Below, in pieces: positions 35,635 to 47,124 of a stretch of 64,000 nt of DNA. Below the pieces are notes generated by a model. The model did no database searches, was not told the DNA's origin, and saw nothing but the letters and a program-made list of their open reading frames with translations. The DNA lies in NCBI GenBank assembly GCA_016793465.1, contig JAEUJW010000090.1, positions 62,001 to 126,000 on the forward strand, written 5' to 3'. A program made the position numbers and the translations under genes. How positions within the stretch are numbered: the stretch's first letter is position 1; each line of letters starts with the position of its first letter. The stretch comes from Myxococcales bacterium (GTDB lineage: Bacteria; Myxococcota; Polyangia; Nannocystales; Nannocystaceae).

Positions 35635-37407
35635 TCAGGCCGGGATCTCGGCCTCGGCGGCGACCCGGGTGACGAAGGCGGCCAGCGGCTCGAGCTCGCC
35701 GGTCTTGCCGTCGCGGGTGCGGGGGGCGACGCCGCGGGCCTCGACCTCTTTTTCGCCGAGCACGAGCATGTAGGGGACCCGCAGGAGGGTGGCCTCGCGG
35801 ATCTTCAGGCCGAGCTTCTCGCTGCGGGCGTCGACCTCCACGCGCAGGCCGGCGGCCGTCAACGCGGCCTCGACCTCGCGGGCCCAGGCGACGTGGGCGT
35901 CGGTGATCGGCAGGACGGCGATCTGCACCGGCGCGAGCCAGGTCGGGAAGCGCCCGGCCACGTGCTCGAGGTAGACGCCGAAGAACCGCTCGAGGCTGCC
36001 GAGCATGGCCCGGTGGACCATGACCGGGCGCACGCGCTGGTCGCCGCCGTCGATGAACTCGAGGCCGAAGCGCTCGGGCAGCTGGAAGTCGAGCTGGCAG
36101 GTGCCGAGCTGCCACGAGCGGCGCAGGGCGTCGCGCACCTTGAAGTCGATCTTGGGGCCGTAGAAGGCGCCGTCGCCCTTGTTGATCTTGTAGGGCAGGC
36201 CGGCGGCGTCGAGGGCGGCCATGAGCGACGACTCGGCGGCGTCCCAGGTGGCGATCTCCCCGAGGAAGGAGGCCGGGCGGGTGCTGACCTCGATCTCCGG
36301 CCTGTCGAAGCCGAACACGCCGTAGCACTCGAGGATCATGCGGGTGACGTTGGCGATCTCCTGGCCGACCTGGTCGGGGGTGCAGAAGATGTGGGCGTCG
36401 TCCTGGGCGAAGCTGCGGACGCGGGTCAGGCCGTGGGTCACGCCGGCCCGCTCGTAGCGGTGCAGGCGCCCGAAGTCGGCGAAGCGCACCGGCAGCTCGC
36501 GGTACGAGCGGCGGGTCTGGCGGAACAGCACGCAGTGACCGGGGCAGTTCATCGGCTTGACGCCGAATTCCCGCTCGTCGATCGTGCAGGCGAACATGTT
36601 GTCCTTGTAGTGCTCGTAGTGGCCGCTGGTCTTGAACAGCTCCATGTCGAAGATCTGCGGGGTGATGATCTCCTCGTAGCCGTGCTTGCGGTAGAGCCGG
36701 CGCACGTAGCTCTGCAGCAGGTTGTAGATCACGGCGCCGCGGCCGGTGAAGAACGGGCTGGCGGGGGCGATCGGGTCGAAGTGAAAGAGGCCCAGCTCCT
36801 TGCCGAGCTTGCGGTGGTCGCGGGCCTTGGCCTCCTCGAGCATGCGCAGGTGCTCCTTCAGCTCCTTGCGGTCGGCGAAGGCGGTGCCGTAGACCCGCTG
36901 GAGCTGCTCGCGCCGCTCGTCGCCCCGCCAGTAGGCGCCGGCGATGCTCATGATCTTGAACGACCGGATCTGCGCGGTGTTCTGCACGTGGGGGCCGCGG
37001 CACAGGTCGACGAACCCGCCGCTGCGGTAGACCGTGAGGGGGGCGCCGCCGGGGATCGAGGCGATCGCCTCGACCTTCAGGCCCTCGCCCATCGCCGTGA
37101 ACAGCTCGACGGCGGCCTCGCGGGTGATCTCCTCGCGCACGAACGGGTGCTTGCCGTCGACCTCGGCCTGCATCGCGGCCTCGATCTTCTCGAAGTCCTC
37201 GGGCACGAGGCGGTGCGGCATGTCGATGTCGTAGTAGAAGCCGTCCTCGGTGTGCGGGCCGAAGGCGAGCCGCGCCTCGGGCCACAGCTTCTTGATCGCC
37301 GCCGCCATCACGTGGGCCGCGCTGTGGCGCAGGGTCTCCAACGGCGACAGGTCCGGGACGGACGGGTCGATCATGTGCTGGATCTCGTGCTCGTGTTCGT
37401 CGGCCAT
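35635..37407 (-). CDS. thrS: Threonine-tRNA ligase lacking the TGS domain
   Basis: ThrRS charges and proofreads tRNA-Thr. The 590-residue product starts nearly at the editing domain: LETLRHSAAHVMAAAIKKLW holds the HxxxH of N2. The catalytic core follows with MNCPGHCVLFRQTRRSYREL, HRYERAGVTHGLTRVRSFAQD and DGAFYGPKIDFKV, then the anticodon-binding domain (VQIAVLPITDAH). The usual N-terminal TGS domain (about 60 residues in E. coli) is absent; only 20 His/Glu/Asp-rich residues precede N2. No T-box leader is evident. It is the first gene of the translation block, about 124 bp after tRNA-Val and its terminator. Confidence 0.95.
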   Translation of the reverse strand: MADEHEHEIQHMIDPSVPDLSPLETLRHSAAHVMAAAIKKLWPEARLAFGPHTEDGFYYDIDMPHRLVPEDFEKIEAAMQAEVDGKHPFVREEITREAAVELFTAMGEGLKVEAIASIPGGAPLTVYRSGGFVDLCRGPHVQNTAQIRSFKIMSIAGAYWRGDERREQLQRVYGTAFADRKELKEHLRMLEEAKARDHRKLGKELGLFHFDPIAPASPFFTGRGAVIYNLLQSYVRRLYRKHGYEEIITPQIFDMELFKTSGHYEHYKDNMFACTIDEREFGVKPMNCPGHCVLFRQTRRSYRELPVRFADFGRLHRYERAGVTHGLTRVRSFAQDDAHIFCTPDQVGQEIANVTRMILECYGVFGFDRPEIEVSTRPASFLGEIATWDAAESSLMAALDAAGLPYKINKGDGAFYGPKIDFKVRDALRRSWQLGTCQLDFQLPERFGLEFIDGGDQRVRPVMVHRAMLGSLERFFGVYLEHVAGRFPTWLAPVQIAVLPITDAHVAWAREVEAALTAAGLRVEVDARSEKLGLKIREATLLRVPYMLVLGEKEVEARGVAPRTRDGKTGELEPLAAFVTRVAAEAEIPA

Positions 37408-37462
37408 GGCGGCGAAATGTACACGGGCGGGCCGTGGCGGCCAACGTCGGCGTGACGAACGC

Positions 37463-37497
37463 GAAAGACCCGCCGCGGAGCCCCGGGCGGGTCTTTC
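37463..37497 (-). terminator. Terminator between tRNA-Val and thrS
   Basis: A perfect 12-bp stem, GAAAGACCCGCC with GGCGGGTCTTTC, flanks an 11-nt loop and lies 34 bp after the tRNA-Val 3' end. On the minus strand the 3' arm runs into TCTTTCGCG, a weak T-run. Confidence 0.7.
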
Positions 37498-37530
37498 GGC
37501 CTCAGGCCCGGAGGGCCGCGGAGGCGTGAG

Positions 37531-37602
<72 letters not shown>

Positions 37603-37764
37603 GCTTTGTTGTGGCCCCCCGTGGGGTGCGAGGGGCGGCATGTCTAACCGAGGCTTGCGAGGGCGTCAAGCCCTTAACTGCCGACCGCGCGACGGGGCCG
37701 AAGTCCGGCGAAAACCGCGGGTTTGCACCCGGGTCGTGCGGCCGCGTCGGGGGGCCGTCGCGGC

Positions 37765-39615
37765 CTAACCGTCGGAGCCGGCGGCGTAGAGCCCGTCGAC
37801 GAGCGCGGCGTGGCGGGCGGCCACGGTCTTGCGGCGCAGCTTGCCGGTCGGCGTGCGCTCGTCGGCGGCGAGCTCGTCGGGCAGCACGGCGAACCGGCGG
37901 ATCGCCTCGAAGCCGGCGAGATCGGCGTTGAGGGCGTCGATGTGGCCCTGGATCAGCCGGCGGACGCGCGGGTGGGCGGCGAGCTCGGCGAGGGTGCGGG
38001 CGCCGAGCCCCTCGCGCTGCGAGAGCGCGAGCAGGGTCGGCCCGTCGAGGGCGACGAGGGCCGTGAGGTAGGGCCGGCCGTCGCCGAGCACGAGCGCGTG
38101 GGCGACGCCCTCGCACAGCTCGAGGCGGCCCTCGAGCGGCTGGGGCGCGATGTGCTTGCCGGTCGAGGTGACGATGATGTGCTTCTTGCGATCGGTGATG
38201 GTCAAAAAGCCGCCCTGCAGCTCGCCGATGTCGCCGGTGTGCAGCCAGCCTTGCAGGTCGAGCGCGGCGGCTGTCTCTTCGGGCAGGTTGTGGTAGCCGG
38301 ACATCACGCCGGGGCCGCGGACCAGCACCTCGCCGTCGTCGGCGATGCGCAGCTCGCAGCCGGGCATGGCCGGGCCGACGGTGCCGAAGCGGAAGCGGTC
38401 GGGGCGGTTGACGTTGGTCGCGCCGGTGGTCTCGGTGAGGCCGTAGCCCTCGAGCACGAGGATGCCGACGGCGTGGAAGAACTCGGCGACCTCGCGGCGC
38501 AGCGGCGCGCCGCCCGAGACGAAGAACCGCAGGCGCCCGCCGAACTGCTGGCGGATGCGGGCGAAGAACAGGCGGTCGGCGACGGCCAGCTTGAGGGCGA
38601 GGCGACCGGGCACGGCCTGGCCGCGCTGGCGGCACTGGCTGACCTTGCGACCGACGGCCATGCAGCGCTCGAACGCGGCCTGGGTGACGCCGCCGGAGCG
38701 GCGGATGTCGCCGAGGATGCTGGCGTAGAAGCGGTCGTAGAAGCGCGGGACGGCGCCCATGAAGGTCGGGGCGACCTCCTGGAAGGCGGCGGTCAGGGCC
38801 CCGAGGTGGTCGGGCCCGGCCGGGGCGAAGGCGGTGACCGAGCCCTGCTCCACCGCGCCCCACAGCAGGTGGCGGGCGAACACGTGGGCCAGCGGCAGGA
38901 CCATCAGCTGCTCGTCGGAGCGGTCGGCGGCGATCACGTTCTTGATCGCCCAGGCCTCGTAGACGAGGTTGCGGTGGCTGAGGACCACGCCGCGCGGGGT
39001 GCCGGTGGTGCCCGAGGTGTAGACGATGGTGAAGGGGTCGGCGAGCTCGGTCGCGGCGGCGCGCTCGGCCAGGATCGCGGCGGCGCCGGGCGCGTCGGCG
39101 GAGCCGGGCGGCGCGGCCAGAGCGGCGGCGCCGTCGGCCTGGAGCTGCTCGAAGCCGTCGACGCCGTCGCCGCCGCGGCCGGACAGCACGACGAACCGGC
39201 GCACCCCGTGGTCGAGGCCGCGGAGGCGCTGCACGTCGGCGGGGTCGGCGACGATCGCGACCGTGGCCCCGCTGTCCTTGAGGATGAACGCGGCCTGGGC
39301 CGGCGTGCTCGAGGGGTAGATGGGCACGCTGACGGCGCCCGCGAGGGCGATCCCGAGGTCGCACAGGGCCCACTCGAGGCGGCTCGGCGCGAGCAGGGCG
39401 ACGCGCTCGCCGCGGGCCACGGCGTAGGGGCCGCCCGGTCGCACGAGCGCGGCCGCGATCCCCTGGCCCATGCGCAGCCAGTCGAGCCACGTCCAGGTCC
39501 GCCAGATCCCCTGGACCTTGCAGCGGAGGGCCGGGAGATCCGGGGTGCGCCGGGCCCGCGCCTCCATCATCCGAATCACGTTCGGATGGCTGATCCCCTC
39601 GGCCGGGTTGAGCAC
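37765..39615 (-). CDS. Long-chain acyl-CoA synthetase (AMP-binding, FadD/FACS type)
   Basis: These enzymes activate fatty acids as acyl-AMP and transfer them to CoA. The 616-residue product has the ATP motif YTSGTTGTPRGVVLSH, the FACS-type region VPRFYDRFYASILGDIRRSG, GGAPLRREVAEFFHAVGI, EGYGLTETTGATNVN, and the C-terminal domain GWLHTGDIGELQGGFLTITDRKK with the hinge and PTGKLRRKTV (catalytic lysine). The layout is that of long-chain FadD15-like enzymes rather than short-chain Acs. It diverges from a Ser/Thr kinase gene with a 208-bp region between starts. The substrate chain length is unknown. Confidence 0.9.
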   Translation of the reverse strand: MLNPAEGISHPNVIRMMEARARRTPDLPALRCKVQGIWRTWTWLDWLRMGQGIAAALVRPGGPYAVARGERVALLAPSRLEWALCDLGIALAGAVSVPIYPSSTPAQAAFILKDSGATVAIVADPADVQRLRGLDHGVRRFVVLSGRGGDGVDGFEQLQADGAAALAAPPGSADAPGAAAILAERAAATELADPFTIVYTSGTTGTPRGVVLSHRNLVYEAWAIKNVIAADRSDEQLMVLPLAHVFARHLLWGAVEQGSVTAFAPAGPDHLGALTAAFQEVAPTFMGAVPRFYDRFYASILGDIRRSGGVTQAAFERCMAVGRKVSQCRQRGQAVPGRLALKLAVADRLFFARIRQQFGGRLRFFVSGGAPLRREVAEFFHAVGILVLEGYGLTETTGATNVNRPDRFRFGTVGPAMPGCELRIADDGEVLVRGPGVMSGYHNLPEETAAALDLQGWLHTGDIGELQGGFLTITDRKKHIIVTSTGKHIAPQPLEGRLELCEGVAHALVLGDGRPYLTALVALDGPTLLALSQREGLGARTLAELAAHPRVRRLIQGHIDALNADLAGFEAIRRFAVLPDELAADERTPTGKLRRKTVAARHAALVDGLYAAGSDG

Positions 39616-39823
39616 GGCCGTGAACTACCACGAAGGGCCGACGGCCGCGAGGCAGGCGTCAGCGCACATGGCCGCGCGCCGGAGTTTCGGCGCGATCTGG
39701 TGTCTGCGGCGCGTGGAGCTCGGCAGACACGCCCGGGCGCACGCCCGCGGCGCCCGCACGGCGCCGGAACCGGACCCAAGCGCCCGCCGTTTTGTAGTAG
39801 AGGAAGGACTCCCGCGGACGTCG

Positions 39824-41668
<1,845 letters not shown>

Positions 41669-41672
41669 GCCT

Positions 41673-42362
41673 GTGAACGCGGTCGCCGACAGCCTGGGCC
41701 GGATCCGCGAGCGCATCGCCGCCGCGACGGCGCGGCGCGGGCCAGGCCCCGCGGTCACGCTGATCGGCGTGGCCAAGCACCAGCCGGTCGAGGCCGTGCG
41801 CGCGGCCCTCGACGCCGGCCTCGTCGACGTCGGCGAGAACTACGCCCAGGAGCTGCAGCGCAAGCAGGAGGCCCTCGGCGCGCGCGGGCGCTGGCACTTC
41901 ATCGGCGGGCTGCAGTCGAACAAGGTCAAGCTGGTGGTCGGGCGGGCGCTGATCCACACCGTCGATCGGCCGTCGCTGATCGCGGCGATCGCCGGGCGGG
42001 CCCGCGGCCTCGGCGTGGTCCAGGACGTGCTGCTCGAGGTCAACCTCGGCGGCGAGGCGCAGAAGGCCGGGGCCGAGCCCGCCGCGGTCGACGGCCTGCT
42101 CGACGCGATCGCCGGCGAGGGCGGCGCGGTCGTCTGCCGCGGACTGATGGCCATCCCGCCGCCGGACACGCCCGAGCGCACGCGCCCGCACTTCGCGGCG
42201 CTGCGCGAGCTGGCGGCCCGCCTCGCCCCGCGCCCGCACTGCGAGCTGCGCGAGCTGTCGATGGGCATGAGCGCCGACTTCGAGGTCGCGATCGAGGAGG
42301 GCGCGACCCTCGTGCGCGTCGGCACGGCGCTGTTCGGCGAGCGACCGGCGTCGCGGCCCTGA
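41673..42362 (+). CDS. yggS: PLP homeostasis protein, YggS/PROSC family
   Basis: YggS-family proteins bind pyridoxal phosphate without catalysis and balance vitamin B6 and amino-acid pools. The 229-residue product starts with GTG at 41673. It has LIGVAKHQP with the PLP lysine K35, DVGENYAQELQRKQEAL, WHFIGGLQSNKVKLVV, and near the end LSMGMSADFEVAIEEGATLV with RVGTALFGERP. Length and motifs are standard. It is 4 bp after the kinase gene, so co-transcription with it is likely; the usual neighbours (proC, yggT, ftsZ region) are absent. Confidence 0.96.
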   Translation: MNAVADSLGRIRERIAAATARRGPGPAVTLIGVAKHQPVEAVRAALDAGLVDVGENYAQELQRKQEALGARGRWHFIGGLQSNKVKLVVGRALIHTVDRPSLIAAIAGRARGLGVVQDVLLEVNLGGEAQKAGAEPAAVDGLLDAIAGEGGAVVCRGLMAIPPPDTPERTRPHFAALRELAARLAPRPHCELRELSMGMSADFEVAIEEGATLVRVGTALFGERPASRP

Positions 42363-42436
42363 CGGGTGACTCTGGGCACGAGGCCGCGGGAAAGCGTGGG
42401 CCTTGTCGGCGCCTGGAGGTGTGATATCCGGGGGTC

Positions 42437-43687
42437 GTGGGCAAGCTTCTGACCGCGGATGCGCCGGAGACCTGCACCCTCGAGTTCGACGGCGCCGCGA
42501 TCCCGGCGCTGCCCGGCGACACCGTGTCGTCGGCGCTGATCGCCGCGGGCTCGCTGATGACCAGCCGCAGCGCCAAGTACCGGCGCCCGCGCGGGCCCTA
42601 CTGCCTGCTCGGCGACTGCGGGACCTGCCTCGTGCGCGTCGACGGCGAGCCCAACGTGCGCGCCTGCCTCACGCCCGTGCGCGACGGCATGCGGGTCGCC
42701 TCGCAGAACAGCTACGGCGAGCTCGACCCGACCGCGCTGATCGACAGCGTGTTCCGCGGCGGCATCGACCACCACCACATGGTCGTCTACCCGCGCGTCG
42801 CCAACCGGATGATGCAGGGCTTCGCCCGCAACCTCACCGGCTTCGGCGAGCTGCCGTCGAGCGCCCCGGCGCGGCCGGCCGCGTGCGTGCAGGACGCGCC
42901 CGAGGTGCTCGTCGTCGGCGCGGGCCGGGCCGGCGCCGCCGCGGCCGAGGCCCTGCGCGCGGCCGGCGTCGACGTGCTGCTGCTCGACCGGCGCCGCGGC
43001 GCGCGCGTGTTCGCGGCCTACCCGCAGGAGGGCGTGTGGGCCGCCAGCGAGGCCGTGGCCGGCGACGCGGCGCCGACGCTCCGGCTGGTGCGCCCGCGCC
43101 ACGTCGTGCTCGCGCTCGGGGCCCACACGCCGACCATCCCGGTGCCCGGCAACGACGTGCCCGGGGTCGTCTCGGCCCGCGGCCTCGTCGACCTGCTGGC
43201 GCGCAGCGGGCGCGAGCTCGCCGCGTCGGTGGTGGTGATCGGCGAGGGCGCGGCGGCCGAGTCGCTGGCCCGCGCGCTCGCGGCGCGGCTCGTCGCCCCC
43301 GCCGACGCCCTGCGCATCGCCGGTCGCCGCCGCGTCAAGGCGGTCGTCACCCGGTCGAGCGGCAAGCTGGCCTGCGAGCTCGTGGCCCTGGCCCCCGATC
43401 CGGCGCCCGCGTACGAGCTCGCGGCCCAGGCCGGCGTCGAGGTGCGCTGGACCGGGGCGGGCTTCGCCCCCGCGTGCGACGCCGCCGGCCGGGCCAGCCT
43501 CCGCGCCGTCGATCACCCGCTCGGCAGCCGCGAGCCCCCTGCCCCGCCGCCGTGGACCGTGTGGATCGCCGGCGAGCTGCGCGGCGACTGCGGCGTCGAC
43601 GAGGCCGCGGCCTCGGGCCGGTCGGTCGCCGCCGCGATCCTGAGGGAGATTCGACCTGTCCCGGAGGCCAGCCGTGTCGGAGCGTAG
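42437..43687 (+). CDS. Ferredoxin/FAD oxidoreductase fusion (sarcosine oxidase alpha N-half, HcnAB-like)
   Basis: A 416-residue protein with a GTG start. The N-terminal 95 residues are a Fer2_4-type [2Fe-2S] domain (CLLGDCGTCLVRVDGEPNV with a later Cys in ACLTPV). The rest is an FAD/NAD(P) Rossmann part: VLVVGAGRAGAAAAEALRAAG (FAD fingerprint), the PRHVVLALGAHTPTIPVPGN strand-loop, and a second fingerprint VVVIGEGAAAESLARAL. In HcnB, SoxA and OoxA proteins the region between the first fingerprint and the ALGA motif is about 80 residues longer; here it is shortened, which may remove part of the FAD/NAD interface. The next two genes overlap it, encode the BFD domain and the DAO subunit, and complete an amine-oxidising dehydrogenase operon. 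Confidence 0.85.
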   Translation: MGKLLTADAPETCTLEFDGAAIPALPGDTVSSALIAAGSLMTSRSAKYRRPRGPYCLLGDCGTCLVRVDGEPNVRACLTPVRDGMRVASQNSYGELDPTALIDSVFRGGIDHHHMVVYPRVANRMMQGFARNLTGFGELPSSAPARPAACVQDAPEVLVVGAGRAGAAAAEALRAAGVDVLLLDRRRGARVFAAYPQEGVWAASEAVAGDAAPTLRLVRPRHVVLALGAHTPTIPVPGNDVPGVVSARGLVDLLARSGRELAASVVVIGEGAAAESLARALAARLVAPADALRIAGRRRVKAVVTRSSGKLACELVALAPDPAPAYELAAQAGVEVRWTGAGFAPACDAAGRASLRAVDHPLGSREPPAPPPWTVWIAGELRGDCGVDEAAASGRSVAAAILREIRPVPEASRVGA

Positions 43688-43957
43688 CTTCGTGTGCCGC
43701 TGCGAGGACGTGACCGTCGCCGAGGTCGAGCGCACGCTCGCCGAGGGCCTCGCGACCGTCGAAGAAATTAAACGCTACACCGGCCTCGGCACCGGGCCGT
43801 GCCAGGGCAAGGAGTGCGTGCCGGTGCTGTGCCGCATGCTGATCGCCCGCGGCGCGCTGGCGCCGGCTCGCGCCCAGCCGTTCACCGCGCGCCCGCCGAT
43901 CGAGCCGGTCACGTTCGGCACGCTCGCGGCCACGCCAGCGCCGCCGGCGGAGGACGC

Positions 43958-43961
<4 letters not shown>
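43674..43961 (+). CDS. BFD-like [2Fe-2S] protein, subunit of the amine oxidoreductase
   Basis: A 95-residue protein with GTG start, overlapping the previous gene by 14 bp. Cys8, Cys10, Cys43 and Cys48 (CRCEDVT...GTGPCQGKEC) form the Fer2_BFD cluster-binding pattern. In sarcosine oxidase alpha and HcnB this domain is fused to the FAD protein; here it is a separate gene, so the ancestral polypeptide is split. Its stop overlaps the next ATG, so all three genes are translationally coupled. It contains an ATTAAA word in an otherwise GC-only codon pattern (EEIKRY). It probably shuttles electrons from the FAD subunits. Confidence 0.88.
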
Positions 43962-45151
<1,190 letters not shown>

Positions 45152-45700
45152 ACGCGCCGCGGACCGACGCAGGCGATCCCGGCGCCGCCGCGTCGCGACC
45201 CGCGTGGACATGCAGCGAATACCCGGCCGTCGGGGGTGCGATAGGCGCGTTGTCACGCCCGCGGCGGCGCACGTTCGGTGGCTCCGCGCCGCCTCGCCGC
45301 TCGCCACCCGCACGCCGACGCGGGCCCGACTTCGCGCGGTCGCGTGGCCGCGTGGGTCCTCGTTCCGCGACCACGAGCCGAGCCCGGCCCGCGCCGCTTC
45401 GGGGCCCCACGCGCCCGCAGCCCGCCATACACCCTGCCGCGGCCGGGCTGCGCGCGGGCGGGTGGCGACGGGTAGCGCTGGGTGGGAGAGGTGACCGCCG
45501 CGACGCGGCTCGCAGGCGCCGGGCGTGCCGCCGAAAAAGCTCCGCGGGCGGTCCACGGCGGGTGCTACGCACTCACGCCCTCGCGGCGATCTGGGCTACG
45601 ATGGCCGTCCACCACGGAGGGGCTGCGGCCCGTGCTTGCCAGCCGAAATTGTTCTGACCTATCATCGGGCATACATGCAGCCCGCGGAGGATAGCGCCTC
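45152..45700. other. Intergenic region without a recognisable gene
   Basis: 549 bp between the amine oxidoreductase operon and the MBL-fold gene. Open frames exist on both strands but look like random GC-rich frames (Arg/Pro/Ala) without start context or homology. The right end has GGAGG followed by ATAGCGCCTC and the ATG of the next gene, a clear ribosome binding site. No hairpin or repeat stood out. Confidence 0.55.
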
Positions 45701-46516
45701 ATGGAAGTGACGTTCTGGGGCACCCGCGGAAGCATCCCCGTCTCCGGGGCGAAGTACGTCGAGTTCGGCGGCAACACCCCCTGCCTGTCGATCAGCCTCG
45801 AGAGCTCGACCGACACCGTCATCTTCGACTCGGGCTCGGGCATCCGCGAGCTCGGCGTGCGCCTGATTCAGACCAAGGCGACGCACTCTCGCGTCGTCCA
45901 CCTGTTCCTGACCCACGCGCACTGGGACCACATCCAGGGCTTCCCGTTCTTCGCGCCGGCGTTCATGCCGGACTTCAAGCTCAACATCCACTGCACGAAG
46001 GACGCGAAGTCGATCCTCGAGCGCCAGATGCAGACGCCGTTCTTCCCGGTCGGCCTCGACGTGATGGCCGCCCCGCGGACCTTCACGCACCTGCAGTCGC
46101 GCCAGGTCGTCACCGTCGCCGACGCGACGGTGAAGCACATCCCCCTGCCCCACCCGCAGGAGTCGACCGCGTTCCGCATCGACGAGCACGGCAAGTCGAT
46201 CGTGTTCGCCACCGACACCGAACACGCGCCCGACCACTTGAACGAGAACTTGGCCGAGCTGGCCCACAACGCCGACGTGCTGGTCTACGACGCGCAGTAC
46301 ACCACCGAGGAGTACCGCGCCGGCAAGCAGGGCTGGGGCCACAGCACCTTCAGCGAGGCCGTCAAGCTCGCCCGCGCCGCCAACATCCAGCGCCTCGTCC
46401 TCTACAGCCACGACCCCGGCCACGACGACGAGATCCTGCGCAAGATCGAGGCCGCCGCGCAGGAGCAGTTCCCCGGCACGATCGCCGCCCGCGACGGCAT
46501 GAAGATCAAGCTGTGA
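45701..46516 (+). CDS. MBL-fold metal-dependent hydrolase
   Basis: A 271-residue metallo-beta-lactamase-fold protein with FWGTRGSIPVSG...FGGNTPCLSI at the start, the metal site THAHWDHIQGFPFF, HPQESTAFRI, VFATDTEHAPDH (second-shell Asp) and DAQYTTEEYRAG, ending YSHDPGHDDE. It resembles cyclic-nucleotide phosphodiesterase-like/Lactamase_B_2 proteins found as single enzymes or next to response regulators. All four metal-binding positions appear present, so it should be active. The substrate is unknown; a phosphodiester or cyclic nucleotide is a guess from the subfamily look. A good Shine-Dalgarno (GGAGG) precedes ATG 45701. Confidence 0.88.
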   Translation: MEVTFWGTRGSIPVSGAKYVEFGGNTPCLSISLESSTDTVIFDSGSGIRELGVRLIQTKATHSRVVHLFLTHAHWDHIQGFPFFAPAFMPDFKLNIHCTKDAKSILERQMQTPFFPVGLDVMAAPRTFTHLQSRQVVTVADATVKHIPLPHPQESTAFRIDEHGKSIVFATDTEHAPDHLNENLAELAHNADVLVYDAQYTTEEYRAGKQGWGHSTFSEAVKLARAANIQRLVLYSHDPGHDDEILRKIEAAAQEQFPGTIAARDGMKIKL

Positions 46517-46656
46517 CGGGCTGACCTCACGGCCCTGGCCGACCTCACGGCCCTGGGGGCCCGGGTCGGCCTGCGGCCGATCGGGCCTGAAGACCCACGT
46601 CACGCGCGCGTGAGCTGCTCCCTACGCGCTCGGGTCGCGACGCTGCGACCGTGAGC

Positions 46657-47025
46657 TCAATAGTCGTCGACGAGGTCGGCGACCGGCGTGCCGGCGCCGC
46701 AGTGGCTGGCGAGGATGCGGTCGCACTTCGCGTCGTCGACGCCGGGGTAGAACCCGCGCTGGCCGTCGAAGCCGTCGACGCCGGGCTCGCGGTCGCCGCG
46801 CTCGCCGGGCTTCAGCTGGCGCACGAACATGTTGGGGCCCTCGCTGCAGCGGCCGAAGCAGTTGTAGTCGACCACGTGCACGCGGGCCTTCAGGTCGGGG
46901 TCGGCGCCGATCCGGGCCTTCAGGCGGTCGCGCAAAACGTCGCTCTCGTGGGTCACGCCGCAGCTCGGACCCTCGCACACGAGGATCTGGAAGCGGTGGC
47001 TACTGCGCGGCGGAGCATCGTTCAT
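46657..47025 (-). CDS. Thioredoxin-like [2Fe-2S] ferredoxin
   Basis: A 122-residue protein (ATG 47025). Cys17-x4-Cys22 (CEGPSC) and Cys56-x3-Cys60 (CFGRC) sit in the spacing seen in NuoE/thioredoxin-like [2Fe-2S] ferredoxins (C-x4-C and C-x3-C about 35 residues apart). The C-terminal half carries the extra segment GVDGFDGQRGFYPGVDDAKC and two more cysteines. Such stand-alone ferredoxins usually serve electron transfer to an oxidoreductase or act as sensors; the partner is not known here. It is convergent with the MBL gene and divergent (99 bp) from the ClpA-like gene. Confidence 0.88.
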   Translation of the reverse strand: MNDAPPRSSHRFQILVCEGPSCGVTHESDVLRDRLKARIGADPDLKARVHVVDYNCFGRCSEGPNMFVRQLKPGERGDREPGVDGFDGQRGFYPGVDDAKCDRILASHCGAGTPVADLVDDY

Positions 47026-47124
47026 GGCGGGTACGGCGAGGTTTATGGGATCGGCCCGGCCGAGGCAAGCCCGGCCCGCGCCGGTTTCTTGGTGGCCGGG
47101 GCCCCGGCGGTTAGCGTCCCCGCC

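Noticed and set aside
37408..37530. T-box leader before thrS
   Set aside because: The spacer contains only the tRNA-Val terminator hairpin; no T-box consensus or specifier stem was seen.
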